Shown: positions 36,135-43,645, counted from the stretch's first letter. The stretch: 48,069 nt of DNA from Ruminococcoides sp052118065 (GCA_052118065.1 JBQKHY010000020.1:1-48069), one strand, 5' to 3'. Program-made: numbers and translations. Notes: a model not told the origin generated them from the letters alone.

Positions 36135-36163
36135 ATTATAGCACTATTTATTCTAAAAATCAA
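36135..36163 (-). promoter_or_regulatory. Promoter of the defence operon
   Basis: Read on the minus strand: TTGATT (36163-36158), 17-bp spacer, TATAAT (36140-36135). Transcription would start near 36128, about 54 nt before the Xre gene. No other equally good promoter was seen upstream of the operon genes. Confidence 0.65.
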
Positions 36164-36713
36164 TCTTAAGTACGGGATTTTAGATAAAAATATCGAAAAG
36201 AGTCGAATCTGGAAAAATGATTTGACTTTCAACTTCCTTGCTGGTTACTTATATATTTGTAACAGTATTATTCTGTACATTCGCATAGTGAAAAGCGAAC
36301 TTAATTTTACTTCTTTGACTGGTAACTCGTCAATGAATATTTGGACTATTTCGGTACTACGGAAGTAGTTTTCATTAAAAATACGCAGACATTGCTCAAT
36401 TGAAGTATACCTGATTGCACACTAAATATAGAATACCTATCTTTTAAGTTAAAAGTTTAAATAAATAAATGCTATATCAAAATCCTTTAATGATGGCGAA
36501 TATAAAAAAATAGAAGAAGCTACATATTGGCTGCACTATTGACAGGCTTTATTTGTCAATGCTTAGGGATAACGAATGGCACATTATCCAATTGATTAAT
36601 GGAGAAGAAAGAACTTTATCCATAGAACAATTTAAAAAATTTATAAAATCAAATATATAAAAATTAGGTGAGAAAATTTAGCTACCAGATTATTCTAACT
36701 ATTTGGCTACATA
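36164..36713. other. AT-rich gap with a short ORF remnant
   Basis: About 550 bp without a convincing gene. On the plus strand a 33-codon frame at 36559-36660 reads MLRDNEWHIIQLINGEERTL and then SIEQFKKFIKSNI; in-frame sequence upstream looks protein-like but is cut by a stop, so it may be the tail of a decayed gene. TTGACTGG- and GGTAACTC-like scraps near 36320 form nothing I can name. Confidence 0.4.
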
Positions 36714-36744
36714 AAAATTGAGGTTGTCCATTGCGGGCAACCTC
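36714..36744. repeat. Hairpin terminator, copy B of the repeat bracketing the defence island
   Basis: GAGGTTGTCC, ATTGC loop, GGGCAACCTC; 29 of 31 bases match copy A at 22181-22211. It is 5 nt beyond the stop of the minus-strand Xre gene at 36749 and, followed on that strand by AATTTTTA, can terminate it. Confidence 0.78.
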
Positions 36745-36748
36745 TCTT

Positions 36749-37078
36749 TTAGTTGAATAAAACATTGCATTGGTCAACTATATTTTCAATTATTCTTATT
36801 TGTGAAGGTGCAAGCTGTTTTATTTTATCAGATAAAATCAATAAATCTTTATCAATGATTTCACCTGTCAAAAGATAGTCAGCGCTCACATTTAATGCTT
36901 TTGATAGCTTTAATAAATTTTCAGGGCGCATCGCTCTTTTTCCGGACTCTGCATAAGAAACGAACTGAGGAGTTAAATCTGCTTTTTCGGCAAGTTCTTC
37001 TTGTGTCCATCCAAGTCTTTTTCTCAATTCTGTAATGCGGTTTCCAATATCCTGTAAGCAAATATCAATTTCAGCCAA
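36749..37078 (-). CDS. Xre family transcriptional regulator
   Basis: A 109-aa protein with a clear HTH_3 domain (IGNRITELRKRLGWTQEELAEKADLTPQFVSYAESGKRAMRPENLLKLSKALNVSADYLLTG, residues 11-72) and a short helical tail. TTG 37078 is preceded by GAGGGAATAAC. It is transcribed away from the SLOG-type gene at 37210, with TATAAT on the minus strand near 37113-37118. Likely a regulator of this ICE end. Confidence 0.87.
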   Translation of the reverse strand: MAEIDICLQDIGNRITELRKRLGWTQEELAEKADLTPQFVSYAESGKRAMRPENLLKLSKALNVSADYLLTGEIIDKDLLILSDKIKQLAPSQIRIIENIVDQCNVLFN

Positions 37079-37150
37079 GTTATTCCCTCTTCCTTGTATG
37101 TCGTTTTGTTAAATTATATCCACAAAAAGAAAATTTTTAATCGTTAGTTG

Positions 37151-37180
37151 TTGATTTTGCTACACAATATGATATATAAT
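37151..37180 (+). promoter_or_regulatory. Promoter of the SLOG-like gene
   Basis: TTGATT (37151-37156), 18-bp spacer, TATAAT (37175-37180), 29 bp before the start codon. Confidence 0.5.
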
Positions 37181-37209
37181 AGTAGGTAGGAAAAATAGGA
37201 TTGAGAAAA

Positions 37210-37647
37210 ATGCTAGAAATAAATAACGCTTGTTGCTTCTTTGGGCATAGAGATGCTCCGGAATATATAATATACGAAATAAAATCAAATATTGAAACTC
37301 TAATTACAGAATATGGTGTGACAACTTTTTATATAGGAAATCAAGGCAAATTTGATTCAATGGTTGTTTCCGTTCTTAAAGAAATGAAAAATAAATTTCC
37401 TCAGATTTCTTATTCCATAGTCCTTGCCTATCTTCCCAAAGAGAATGAGAATTATAACGAAAAAAACACCCTCTATCCATATGGAATAGAGAGTGTACCG
37501 AAACGCTTTTGTATATCGTGGAGAAACAACTGGATGATAGATAATTCGCAGTATGTAATATGTTATATTACCCATATAACAGGGGGTGCTGCAAAATTTG
37601 TAGAAAGAGCCAGAAAAAAGAAAAGAAACATAATTAATCTTTCGTAG
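37210..37647 (+). CDS. SLOG/DUF1273-like protein
   Basis: A 145-aa protein starting LEINNACCFFGHRDAPEYIIYEIKSNIETLI; the xCCFxGHR opening, a GNQGKFDSMVVSVLKEMK helix and a late TGGAAKFVERARKKKRNIINL segment fit the SLOG superfamily group related to DUF1273/YpsA, which bind nucleotide-derived ligands. Some SLOG proteins act as sensors in anti-phage systems, but many are simply carried by mobile elements. ATG 37210 has GGA 9 nt upstream; TTG 37201 is possible. It is divergent from the Xre gene. Confidence 0.72.
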   Translation: MLEINNACCFFGHRDAPEYIIYEIKSNIETLITEYGVTTFYIGNQGKFDSMVVSVLKEMKNKFPQISYSIVLAYLPKENENYNEKNTLYPYGIESVPKRFCISWRNNWMIDNSQYVICYITHITGGAAKFVERARKKKRNIINLS

Positions 37648-37681
37648 AGTATTTCACTTGACGAATCGAATTATGTTTCTT
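37623..37681 (+). terminator. Long inverted repeat after the SLOG-like gene
   Basis: AAGAAACATAATT (37623-37635) is exactly complementary to AATTATGTTTCTT (37669-37681), with partial pairing of CGT/ACG inside. The left arm overlaps the end of the gene. Probably a terminator or mRNA end structure, though the T-run is poor. Confidence 0.45.
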
Positions 37682-37857
37682 GTTTATCTAAAATTATACA
37701 AATTGTTGCTAATTTTGTCAACCTGTCAAAGATTACTTTGTATAAAAATATCAAATTTAATCGGTTATATTTATTGAAAATCACAATAGATTTTGCGAAA
37801 AATGCATTTGTTTAATTTATTATCCGTCAAATTTCTCGTCATAAATTTTAGAAAGGA

Positions 37858-38031
37858 ATGATATAAACGCCACGCAAAGGGGAAAACATCTATAAAAGAA
37901 AAGATGGGAGATGGGAAGGAAGATATATAAAAAGTCGTAATAATCATAATAAGAGTAAATATGGATATGTTTATGGCAAAACATATAAAGAAGTAAAGAG
38001 TAAGGGATGTTTTTTATTGCGACAATTTTAA
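37858..38031 (+). pseudogene. N-terminal fragment of a tyrosine recombinase
   Basis: After GAAAGGA ATG the frame hits a stop at the third codon, then reads PRKGENIYKRKDGRWEGRYIK, continuing KYGYVYGKTYKEVKSKG before a stop at 38029-38031. This is the arm-binding N-terminus of a phage/ICE-type integrase; the catalytic part is gone. It differs from the intact integrase at 41402 and marks an older or lost element. Confidence 0.75.
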
Positions 38032-38307
38032 AAATAGCCTAATTAGCTGAATTGGAGCAGATTTAGATAATGATAGCAAAGATGATTAACTTACCATTTC
38101 TTTAAAGAGACACAATATAGATTTTGATGTCAATGGAGAAGAAAATTAAATTTTTATTCATCTGACTCTGTACATTTATAAAAATGGAGCCTATATTAAA
38201 AACCAGATTTGTCGTATAATTTGTTTGGTTTGTGTTTGAGCATATCGGATAACATTACTATTGAATACAAATATGAGTTGCACCTGATAAAGGACAAAGT
38301 CTAATTA

Positions 38308-38562
38308 TGCATTCAGAAACAATAGCTGATAATTCAGAAGTGTATAGTACTAAATATCCGCATTATTATTCAGTTGAAAATATTTTGGGAAATTTTAATA
38401 CGAAGTTTTTCGTTCGACAATATGTAGATGAAAACTTTCTTCAGCAATTTCGATATCAAGAACAATAGGTCATATTTCGGGTATGCCTGAAGCAGAACAT
38501 ATTACATATTTTGATACTCAAACAGGTGAAGAATTGTATTCTTTAGGAGTACAAGTGTATTA
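38308..38562 (+). pseudogene. Decayed gene of unknown family (frameshifted)
   Basis: A frame from ATG 38308 (MHSETIADNSEVYSTKYPHYYSVENILGN...) stops at 38469, while the next frame continues as ISRTIGHISGMPEAEHITYF and DTQTGEELYSLGVQVY to 38562. The two parts read as one protein broken by a frameshift near 38450. I cannot name the family. Confidence 0.4.
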
Positions 38563-38652
38563 ACTGGTTCGGACATGTCTAGTCCGGAAATTGAGACTGA
38601 AAAAAAGCGGAACTTATGGTACGGGGAAAGAGGCAATTTAAGAGATTAATTA

Positions 38653-38690
38653 TAGACTTGAAAAGTATAATTAGACTTGAAAAGTATAAT
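38653..38690 (+). repeat. Perfect 19-bp tandem duplication
   Basis: TAGACTTGAAAAGTATAAT occurs twice in direct succession. Probably a replication slippage product in the decayed region. Confidence 0.85.
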
Positions 38691-38912
38691 TTATGCAAAT
38701 ATAAACTTGACTTGTTTCCTTGGACAGATGGATATAACAATTCTTTGATTTTAAGAGAATCATAAGACATTTCTTGTTCATTTTAACTTGTTGGAAAAAC
38801 TGTGAGTGAGAATAAACGTCGTTGCTATATAGAAATTAACTATGAGAGTGGAAAAATTATGAAACAAATTTTAAAATGTTAAACACTATAAAAAGAAATC
38901 AATATAAAAGTC

Positions 38913-38941
38913 TTGACAAATTTTGTTAATGGCGATATAAT
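38913..38941 (+). promoter_or_regulatory. Perfect-consensus sigma-A promoter
   Basis: TTGACA (38913-38918), 17-bp spacer, TATAAT (38936-38941). Just downstream GAACAA (38958-) and TTGTTC (38975-) form an inverted repeat that could be an operator. The first gene downstream is the 58-aa ORF at 39123. Confidence 0.8.
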
Positions 38942-39122
38942 GCATGATAGAAATCGAACAATAGTTCTATTTTGTTCAAGCATCTTTCCTTGCTTCCCCG
39001 TTGCGAGGTTAGAAATATATTAGCGTTTATGGGAGTTGATTCAAAAAAGTGTAGTTTTACTTTCAATTGAATATGTATCAAATTATGTGAATAATGAAGT
39101 TAGTTCGGAAGGAAGATGGAAG

Positions 39123-39299
39123 ATGAAAAAAACTAATTTGATAAAAACACCGAAAGAAAGAATTACGCTTGGTGAGTGCGTGAGAACGGAGACGGGAGAA
39201 CCCGCACTCAAAGTAAAAAAGAGCAATAAAGATATGTATGAAACAATATCAATGAGCCAACTAATTGAACTTATGGTTTTGATGTCCAATCAAAATTAA
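39123..39299 (+). CDS. 58-aa hypothetical protein
   Basis: The protein reads KKTNLIKTPKERITLGECVR and continues TETGEPALKVKKSNKDMYETISMSQLIELMVLMSNQN; no domain recognised. ATG 39123 has GGAAGGA upstream; the longer frame back to 39036 lacks a ribosome site. It is framed by a perfect promoter and a strong terminator, so it is a free-standing unit. It could be a small regulator of the ICE. Confidence 0.6.
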   Translation: MKKTNLIKTPKERITLGECVRTETGEPALKVKKSNKDMYETISMSQLIELMVLMSNQN

Positions 39300-39374
39300 G
39301 CAGTAAACCCAAATATGAGGTTTTCGCATTACAAAAAAATATAGCTCAACGATTGAGCTTAATCAAGATGAATT

Positions 39375-39443
39375 AAGCCGACACGAGTATTTTCAGAATT
39401 TCTGATTTTGAGATTTTGAAAATGTTCGTGTCGGCTTTTTGTT
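39375..39443 (+). terminator. Strong rho-independent terminator
   Basis: AAGCCGACACGA (39375-39386) pairs with TCGTGTCGGCTT (39426-39437), with more pairing inside (TATTTTCA with TGAAAAT), followed by TTTTTG. A smaller AGCTCAA/TTGAGCT hairpin lies at 39343-39359. Confidence 0.8.
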
Positions 39444-39482
39444 TTGTTATCAAAATGTGAAATAAAAAATATTCAAGCCTGA

Positions 39483-39701
39483 GTGTACATCAGGGCGAGG
39501 ATACAGATATTTGCTAAAAAGACCGAAAGGTCAAAAGCAGAAATCGGTACCCTTACCTTTGTATACTCAAAATTGCAAGGGCTGGTACCGATTGGTGCCA
39601 ACCCTATTTTTATTCTTGTCCTGACTGTTCTCTGCGGAAAGGACACTAAATGTTTTTGCTATACTGGCAAGCTGTTATTGCAAAATATCCGTAGCCTTTG
39701 A
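39483..39701 (+). CDS. Possible leader ORF upstream of the sigma-like regulator
   Basis: A 72-codon frame (GTG start) whose end reads TGKLLLQNIRSL and whose stop codon lies inside the left arm of the SD-hiding hairpin. A composition rich in hydrophobic residues (IGANPIFILVLTVLCGKD) would suit a small membrane or leader peptide. No good ribosome site precedes the GTG. It may instead be a non-coding structured leader; translation through it would open the hairpin. Confidence 0.35.
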   Translation: MYIRARIQIFAKKTERSKAEIGTLTFVYSKLQGLVPIGANPIFILVLTVLCGKDTKCFCYTGKLLLQNIRSL

Positions 39702-39740
39702 ATTTTGAATTAACCCAAATTCAAAATTCAAAGGAGATTA
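39521..39740 (+). promoter_or_regulatory. Structured leader with SD-sequestering hairpin
   Basis: Three nested structures are visible: a GACC-GAAA-GGTC tetraloop hairpin (~39521-39532), AATCGGTACC (39542-39551) pairing with GGTACCGATT (39584-39593), and a perfect 17-bp stem at 39695-39711/39718-39734 with loop AACCCA. The right arm of the last contains the AAAGG of the AAAGGAG ribosome site for the gene at 39747, so the folded form should block translation. Confidence 0.7.
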
Positions 39741-39746
39741 CAGTAA

Positions 39747-40277
39747 ATGTCAAATAATGTTATTTCAGCTCTTGATGAGCAGTTTAATAAGGATTGTAAA
39801 GTTATAAATATTAGATATGAATATGAAGGTTTTAGCGGAAAAGAGAGGTATATCATAGCAAGCTGCCTTACAGAAAAGGAAATTTGGAATAAATACCCAA
39901 AGCAAGCGAAACTCTATGCACCGTTCGTAAAGGTGGATTTGAGTTTTATAGATGTTCGTCAAAAGTATATCAATAACGAAGATAAGTTTTGCAAAAGAGC
40001 CAAGCGCACGCAAGACATTTTTAACTTTGATGAAACTACCGCTGTATTTCATAAGGAGCTCTTAGTGAATGATTTTGTATTGGAAAAAATTAACGAAGAG
40101 AAGGAAAGTGAGGTACTTTCTACCCTTTACAAAGCTTTTGATACTTTAACAGAAAAGCAAAAGTCAAGAGTTGTTAAATATTATGTAAAAGATAAAACAT
40201 TGCGAGATATTGCCGAAGAAGAGAATGTTAAATATCAAACAATAAATGAATCTCTTGAGGAAGCAATAAAAAACTAA
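39747..40277 (+). CDS. Sigma-70 region 4-like regulator of the ICE
   Basis: A 176-aa protein. The C-terminal ~60 residues are a sigma region 4 helix-turn-helix (LYKAFDTLTEKQKSRVVKYYVKDKTLRDIAEEENVKYQTINESLEEAIK). The N-terminal two thirds are not a recognisable sigma region 2. Genes like this near the xis-int end of Tn916-type elements control excision and transfer genes. Translation appears gated by the hairpin just upstream. Confidence 0.8.
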   Translation: MSNNVISALDEQFNKDCKVINIRYEYEGFSGKERYIIASCLTEKEIWNKYPKQAKLYAPFVKVDLSFIDVRQKYINNEDKFCKRAKRTQDIFNFDETTAVFHKELLVNDFVLEKINEEKESEVLSTLYKAFDTLTEKQKSRVVKYYVKDKTLRDIAEEENVKYQTINESLEEAIKN

Positions 40278-40372
40278 AAAAATTTTTCAAAACACCCTGA
40301 CAAACGGGTACCCTTTGTCCAAATAAGTGAAGGGAGTAATTTTTCCTTAAATTTATGAAAAGAGGTAATGAT

Positions 40373-40946
40373 ATGACGAAAGGACATAAAGTCAAGCGAG
40401 GCGAAATATTCTTTTTTTGACTTTGGTGAAACCCGAGGTTCTGTTCAGAACGGATTTAGACCGGTGATTGTTTTACAGGCGGATGAAATCAATGTCCGTT
40501 CAACAACAACCATTGTAGCTCCTTTGACGGGAATCATTAAAAAGCCTTATTTCTTTTCTCATGTTTATATAGGAAAAAGATATAGGCTTGAAATTCCTTC
40601 TATGATACTTATGGAACAGATAACTACGGTAAATCAAAGTGATTTGAAGGATTGCCTCGGAAAAGTCACGGAGAAGGCACTAATCCGAAATATAAATGCT
40701 GCTTTGATGCGAACATTCGGAATTCGGCAGAATAACAGTATAAACACAGGCGATATACGTTGTTTATGCCAAAAGCACTTACAAGAATACAAACTTTTGC
40801 CGGATTTTATTATTAAGCGTTTTGATCCACTCCAGGTTAAAAAGGATAAGTGTGACAAATGTAATGACCTCGGATATGATTATGTTTTCTTTGACAAGAA
40901 AGAAGTACTTAAAAAAAGAGGAGGAGCTATGGCAAGAAAAAATTAA
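40373..40946 (+). pseudogene. MazF/PemK-like endoribonuclease gene, frameshifted in a T7 run
   Basis: From ATG 40373 (AGAGG upstream) the frame reads MTKGHKVKRGEIFFF and hits a stop at 40418-40420. If the T7 tract at 40412-40418 had six T, it would continue FDFGETRGSVQNGFRPVIVLQADE...STTTIVAPLTGIIKKPYFFSHV, the PemK/MazF fold with RGEIFFxDFG and RPVIVLQ motifs. The remaining frame runs to 40946 and includes a C-terminal cysteine cluster (CDKCNDLGYDYVFF). No antitoxin is evident beside it. Either a broken gene, a sequencing slip, or slippage-controlled expression. Confidence 0.75.
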
Positions 40947-40996
40947 TAATTCAATGCAAAACTTTATAAACTTTGAAAATTCAGATTAAGCAAAAT

Positions 40997-41063
40997 CGCA
41001 TAATTGTCAAAGCCGGAAAATTCATTTAGAATAAATTTGCTGAATATTGGTCGGCTTTCAATT
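40997..41063 (+). repeat. 67-bp hairpin repeat, copy 1 (before xis)
   Basis: CGCATAATTGTCAAAGCCG, a variable 25-bp middle, then TGAATATTGGTCGGCTTTC and AATT. AAAGCCG pairs with CGGCTTT. Recurs with identical arms at 41316-41382. Confidence 0.8.
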
Positions 41064-41096
41064 AAAATAAAATGCACTTAACGAAAGGAGAAACAA

Positions 41097-41312
41097 ATGG
41101 ATAAAGAAAAAAATACCAACCAAGAAACTGTAATGTTTGCTGAATACGGAGACATAGTATCCGTTGATGATATTATGAAAATGCTTCACATTGGCAGATC
41201 AGCAGTTTATTCATTATTGCAAAACGGTGTGATAAGAACGGTTAAGGTAGGAAGAAAATACATAATCCCGAAGCAAAGCGTTACAGCCTTTATTAATTCA
41301 GGATTATATTAA
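41097..41312 (+). CDS. xis: Excisionase-type helix-turn-helix protein (Xis)
   Basis: A 71-aa protein with a MerR/excisionase-like winged helix (VSVDDIMKMLHIGRSAVYSLLQNGVIRTVKVGRKYIIPKQSVTAFI, residues 21-66). CGAAAGGAG precedes ATG 41097. Position directly before the integrase supports a role as recombination directionality factor. Confidence 0.82.
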   Translation: MDKEKNTNQETVMFAEYGDIVSVDDIMKMLHIGRSAVYSLLQNGVIRTVKVGRKYIIPKQSVTAFINSGLY

Positions 41313-41315
41313 AAA

Positions 41316-41382
41316 CGCATAATTGTCAAAGCCGACTGATTAAGTTAGAATAAGTCTAATGAATATTGGTCGGCTTTCAATT
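41316..41382 (+). repeat. 67-bp hairpin repeat, copy 2 (before int)
   Basis: The same arms as copy 1, with a different 25-bp middle, 319 bp downstream. It sits between xis and int and ends 20 bp before the integrase start. Confidence 0.8.
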
Positions 41383-41401
41383 TGGAAAGGAGATAGCTAT
41401 T

Positions 41402-42544
41402 ATGCCGACCACAGGATATTTAAGAGAGAAAAAAGGAAGATATTATGCTGTGCTGAATCTTTACGATAGTACAGGTAAGAGAATTCAGAAATCCCACGCA
41501 ACAGGCTTGCCTGTTAAGAATAATAAGCGAAAAGCAGAACAGATATTAAAGCAATTGTGTGTTGAGTATGACAACAAGAATTTAAACTTTTACTCCAACA
41601 TAAAGGTTGCCGACTATTTCAAGAAATGGCTTGTAGCAATAAAATCAGAAGTTCGTCCTAATACTTATCGCAGTTATAAGGGGAATATGGAAAACCACAT
41701 TATCCCTTACTTTGAAAAGCTGGGTACTGAGCTTCAAGAGCTAAAGCCGCATCAACTTTCCGATTATTACAAGTCGAAGGTAGGAACAATATCCGTCACA
41801 ACGATAAAGCATCACCATCAAAATATATCAAAGGCTCTTGCCGACGCTGTAGAAAAGGGTTTAATATCAATAAATCCTGCAACAGCCGCCAAAACGCCAA
41901 AGCAGACAGAAAAATTCAAGGCGGAATTTCTTAACCGAGTGCAGATAAAACAGCTATTAGATTATCTTGAAGGAACAAGCATTTACCTACCGACATATCT
42001 TTGTACGGTTTACGGATTCAGACGAAGTGAAGTGTTAGGCTTAAAGTGGCATAACATTGATTTTGAAAACGAAACCATATGGATTAGGGAAACCTTACAG
42101 CAGAGTACAAAGGAAATAAGCGGAGACAGTAATTATACATCATCCACAAAGACAGAAAGCAGTAACCGAACCTTGCCAATGATACCGCAGGTAAAAAAGA
42201 TACTTCTTGAACAGAGGGATCGTCAGATGAGAAACAAAGAATTTCTAAAAGACGCATATATCTCAAATGACTATGTTTGTACCTTTGATAACGGTAAGGA
42301 AATAACGCCTAATTATCTGACGAAAAAATTTCATACGCTGATTGAGAAGCAAAACGATTTTCCGCAAATCAGATTTCACGATTTACACCATAGCGTTGCA
42401 AGTAATCTGTTGAATGATGGATTTACTACTGTTCAGGTTGCCGAATGGCTGGGACACAGCAGTTCAACAACCACATTAAAATTTTATGCTCACATTGACA
42501 AAACCTCAAAATTAGCAATTGCAAAAAGCCTGCAAGCGGATTGA
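41402..42544 (+). CDS. int: Tyrosine integrase of the ICE with R-to-H change in the HxxR motif
   Basis: A 380-aa site-specific recombinase: AP2-like N-terminus (GYLREKKGRYYAVLNLYDSTGKR), SAM-like core-binding domain (~65-160) and catalytic domain. Catalytic residues found: R207 (YGFRRSE), H326, H352 (LGHSSS) and nucleophile Y362 (LKFYAHID). The motif that should be HDLRH reads HDLHH, so the second catalytic arginine (position 329, codon CAC) is a histidine. ATG 41402 follows GGAAAGGAG. The gene ends 157 bp before the tRNA-Trp 3' half, its probable attachment site. Confidence 0.92.
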   Translation: MPTTGYLREKKGRYYAVLNLYDSTGKRIQKSHATGLPVKNNKRKAEQILKQLCVEYDNKNLNFYSNIKVADYFKKWLVAIKSEVRPNTYRSYKGNMENHIIPYFEKLGTELQELKPHQLSDYYKSKVGTISVTTIKHHHQNISKALADAVEKGLISINPATAAKTPKQTEKFKAEFLNRVQIKQLLDYLEGTSIYLPTYLCTVYGFRRSEVLGLKWHNIDFENETIWIRETLQQSTKEISGDSNYTSSTKTESSNRTLPMIPQVKKILLEQRDRQMRNKEFLKDAYISNDYVCTFDNGKEITPNYLTKKFHTLIEKQNDFPQIRFHDLHHSVASNLLNDGFTTVQVAEWLGHSSSTTTLKFYAHIDKTSKLAIAKSLQAD

Positions 42545-42701
42545 TTTCTACACTTTTTCTACAACATTTGAAGCCACTGTAAACGCCAAAGTGGTGGAAC
42601 TACGGTGGAACTGATGTGAAATTGAAAAAATCAGAAGAAAAACGACAAAAGAAAAAATCCTCAAAAACGGCTTGTTTAAGCCATTTTCAAGGACTTGTTT
42701 G

Positions 42702-42746
42702 TGGCAGGGGCAGAAGGACTCGAACCCTCGGCACGCGGTTTTGGAG
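42702..42746 (-). other. tRNA-Trp 3' half: presumed attachment core
   Basis: On the minus strand the sequence reads from the anticodon loop CTCCAAA (anticodon CCA) through ACCGC, a variable loop, the T-arm GAGGG-TTCGAGT-CCTTC, the acceptor TGCCCCT, discriminator G and CCA. The D-arm and 5' half are missing; the next bases to the right (TGCTATTTTTAAC) are not tRNA. Integrases of this kind often use tRNA 3' ends, and int ends just to the left. Confidence 0.82.
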
Positions 42747-43303
42747 TGCTATTTTTAACTTTTTGTCATTTTTTGCCATCTCAAATAATCGCATAGGTAA
42801 GCCATTTTTAGCACTTTTGATTTTTGTAGCTTCTCATAATTTTGACCGTTTACGCGGTAGAATAAACGGTCAATAAACGGTCACCCGAGGGGCAAAAAAA
42901 CAACCCTATTTCATAGTGTGAAAACTGCTGTATATAATACTTGAATTTATCCACAATTTATTATTGCTATGTGGAAAATATAGAAGTATGTATATGCGTG
43001 GTGTTTGTATATCCTTTCTTTTCTCCTTTAGGCTCTATATTCTCACTACAGCAGTTTTATTATTATGGTGGGGAAGTTGTACCCATAAGACCACAACACC
43101 TCATACAAGGCAAAATAAAAGGAACTAGCCACCTATACCGGTAGTTAGTTCCTAAAAAGTTATATTTGTAATGCCCTAAAAAGAAATATCTTTATAGTGT
43201 GGTGGCTTGGTACTACTGTATATGTTGACTTAACCACTATACTGCTGTACAATACCATTACAGGGGAATGGTTTAAGCTGTTCCACAATAGGCTTTATTT
43301 TTT

Positions 43304-43342
43304 AACCGTCTTGTATGTGGGGTACAGGGCGGTTATTTTTTT
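43304..43342 (+). terminator. Terminator hairpin
   Basis: AACCGTCTTGTA (43304-43315) pairs, with G-T pairs, with TACAGGGCGGTT (43323-43334), followed by ATTTTTTT. It may end a short non-coding transcript from the left. Confidence 0.65.
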
Positions 43343-43435
43343 ATGTATTTTATGACTTCTGCGAGTGCTACCAATATACTCTATCTGTCATTAGTGATAC
43401 CTTTTCCGTTCCTTTTATATAAATTTACAATAAAT

Positions 43436-43470
43436 AAACCGCCTTATACTACAGCAGTATAAGGCGGTTT
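43436..43470. terminator. Bidirectional terminator-like hairpin
   Basis: AAACCGCCTTATACT (43436-43450) and AGTATAAGGCGGTTT (43456-43470) form a perfect 15-bp stem around ACAGC. One CTGCTGTA motif lies across its loop. Confidence 0.75.
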
Positions 43471-43645
43471 TATCTATCTTAGGTTATTGGTAGGGCGGTG
43501 TATCCTACATCTCAGGTACCTTATATAAGGTGTGTCGGGAACCCTTTCCGACCTCAACAACCTATAATATATAATATTCTCTTCACTTATAATTATACCG
43601 CTATTTTTAATTTTGTCAACAACAATTTTTTATTTTAGCGTAGTT

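Larger units (their letters stand above)
37682..39122. other. AT-rich decayed region
   Basis: About 1.4 kb without an intact gene. It holds the integrase remnant (37858-38031), a second decayed gene (38308-38562), a perfect 19-bp tandem repeat (38653-38690) and the strong promoter at 38913. The rest shows only short broken frames. It looks like the residue of earlier insertions at this end of the ICE. Confidence 0.6.
42747..43645. other. Non-coding left end of the second element
   Basis: About 900 AT-rich bases with several hairpins and CTGCTGTA motifs (42925, 43047, 43242, 43450) but no convincing gene. An open frame at 42941-43144 lacks a ribosome site and has an unlikely composition. Other visible structures are an AGGAACTA/TAGTTCCT hairpin at about 43118-43156 and the two terminators listed separately. 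Confidence 0.6.

Noticed and set aside
42941..43144. 67-codon open frame right of the tRNA-Trp fragment
   Set aside because: No ribosome site, odd composition (many Tyr, Phe and Cys), and it crosses hairpin structures; treated as non-coding.
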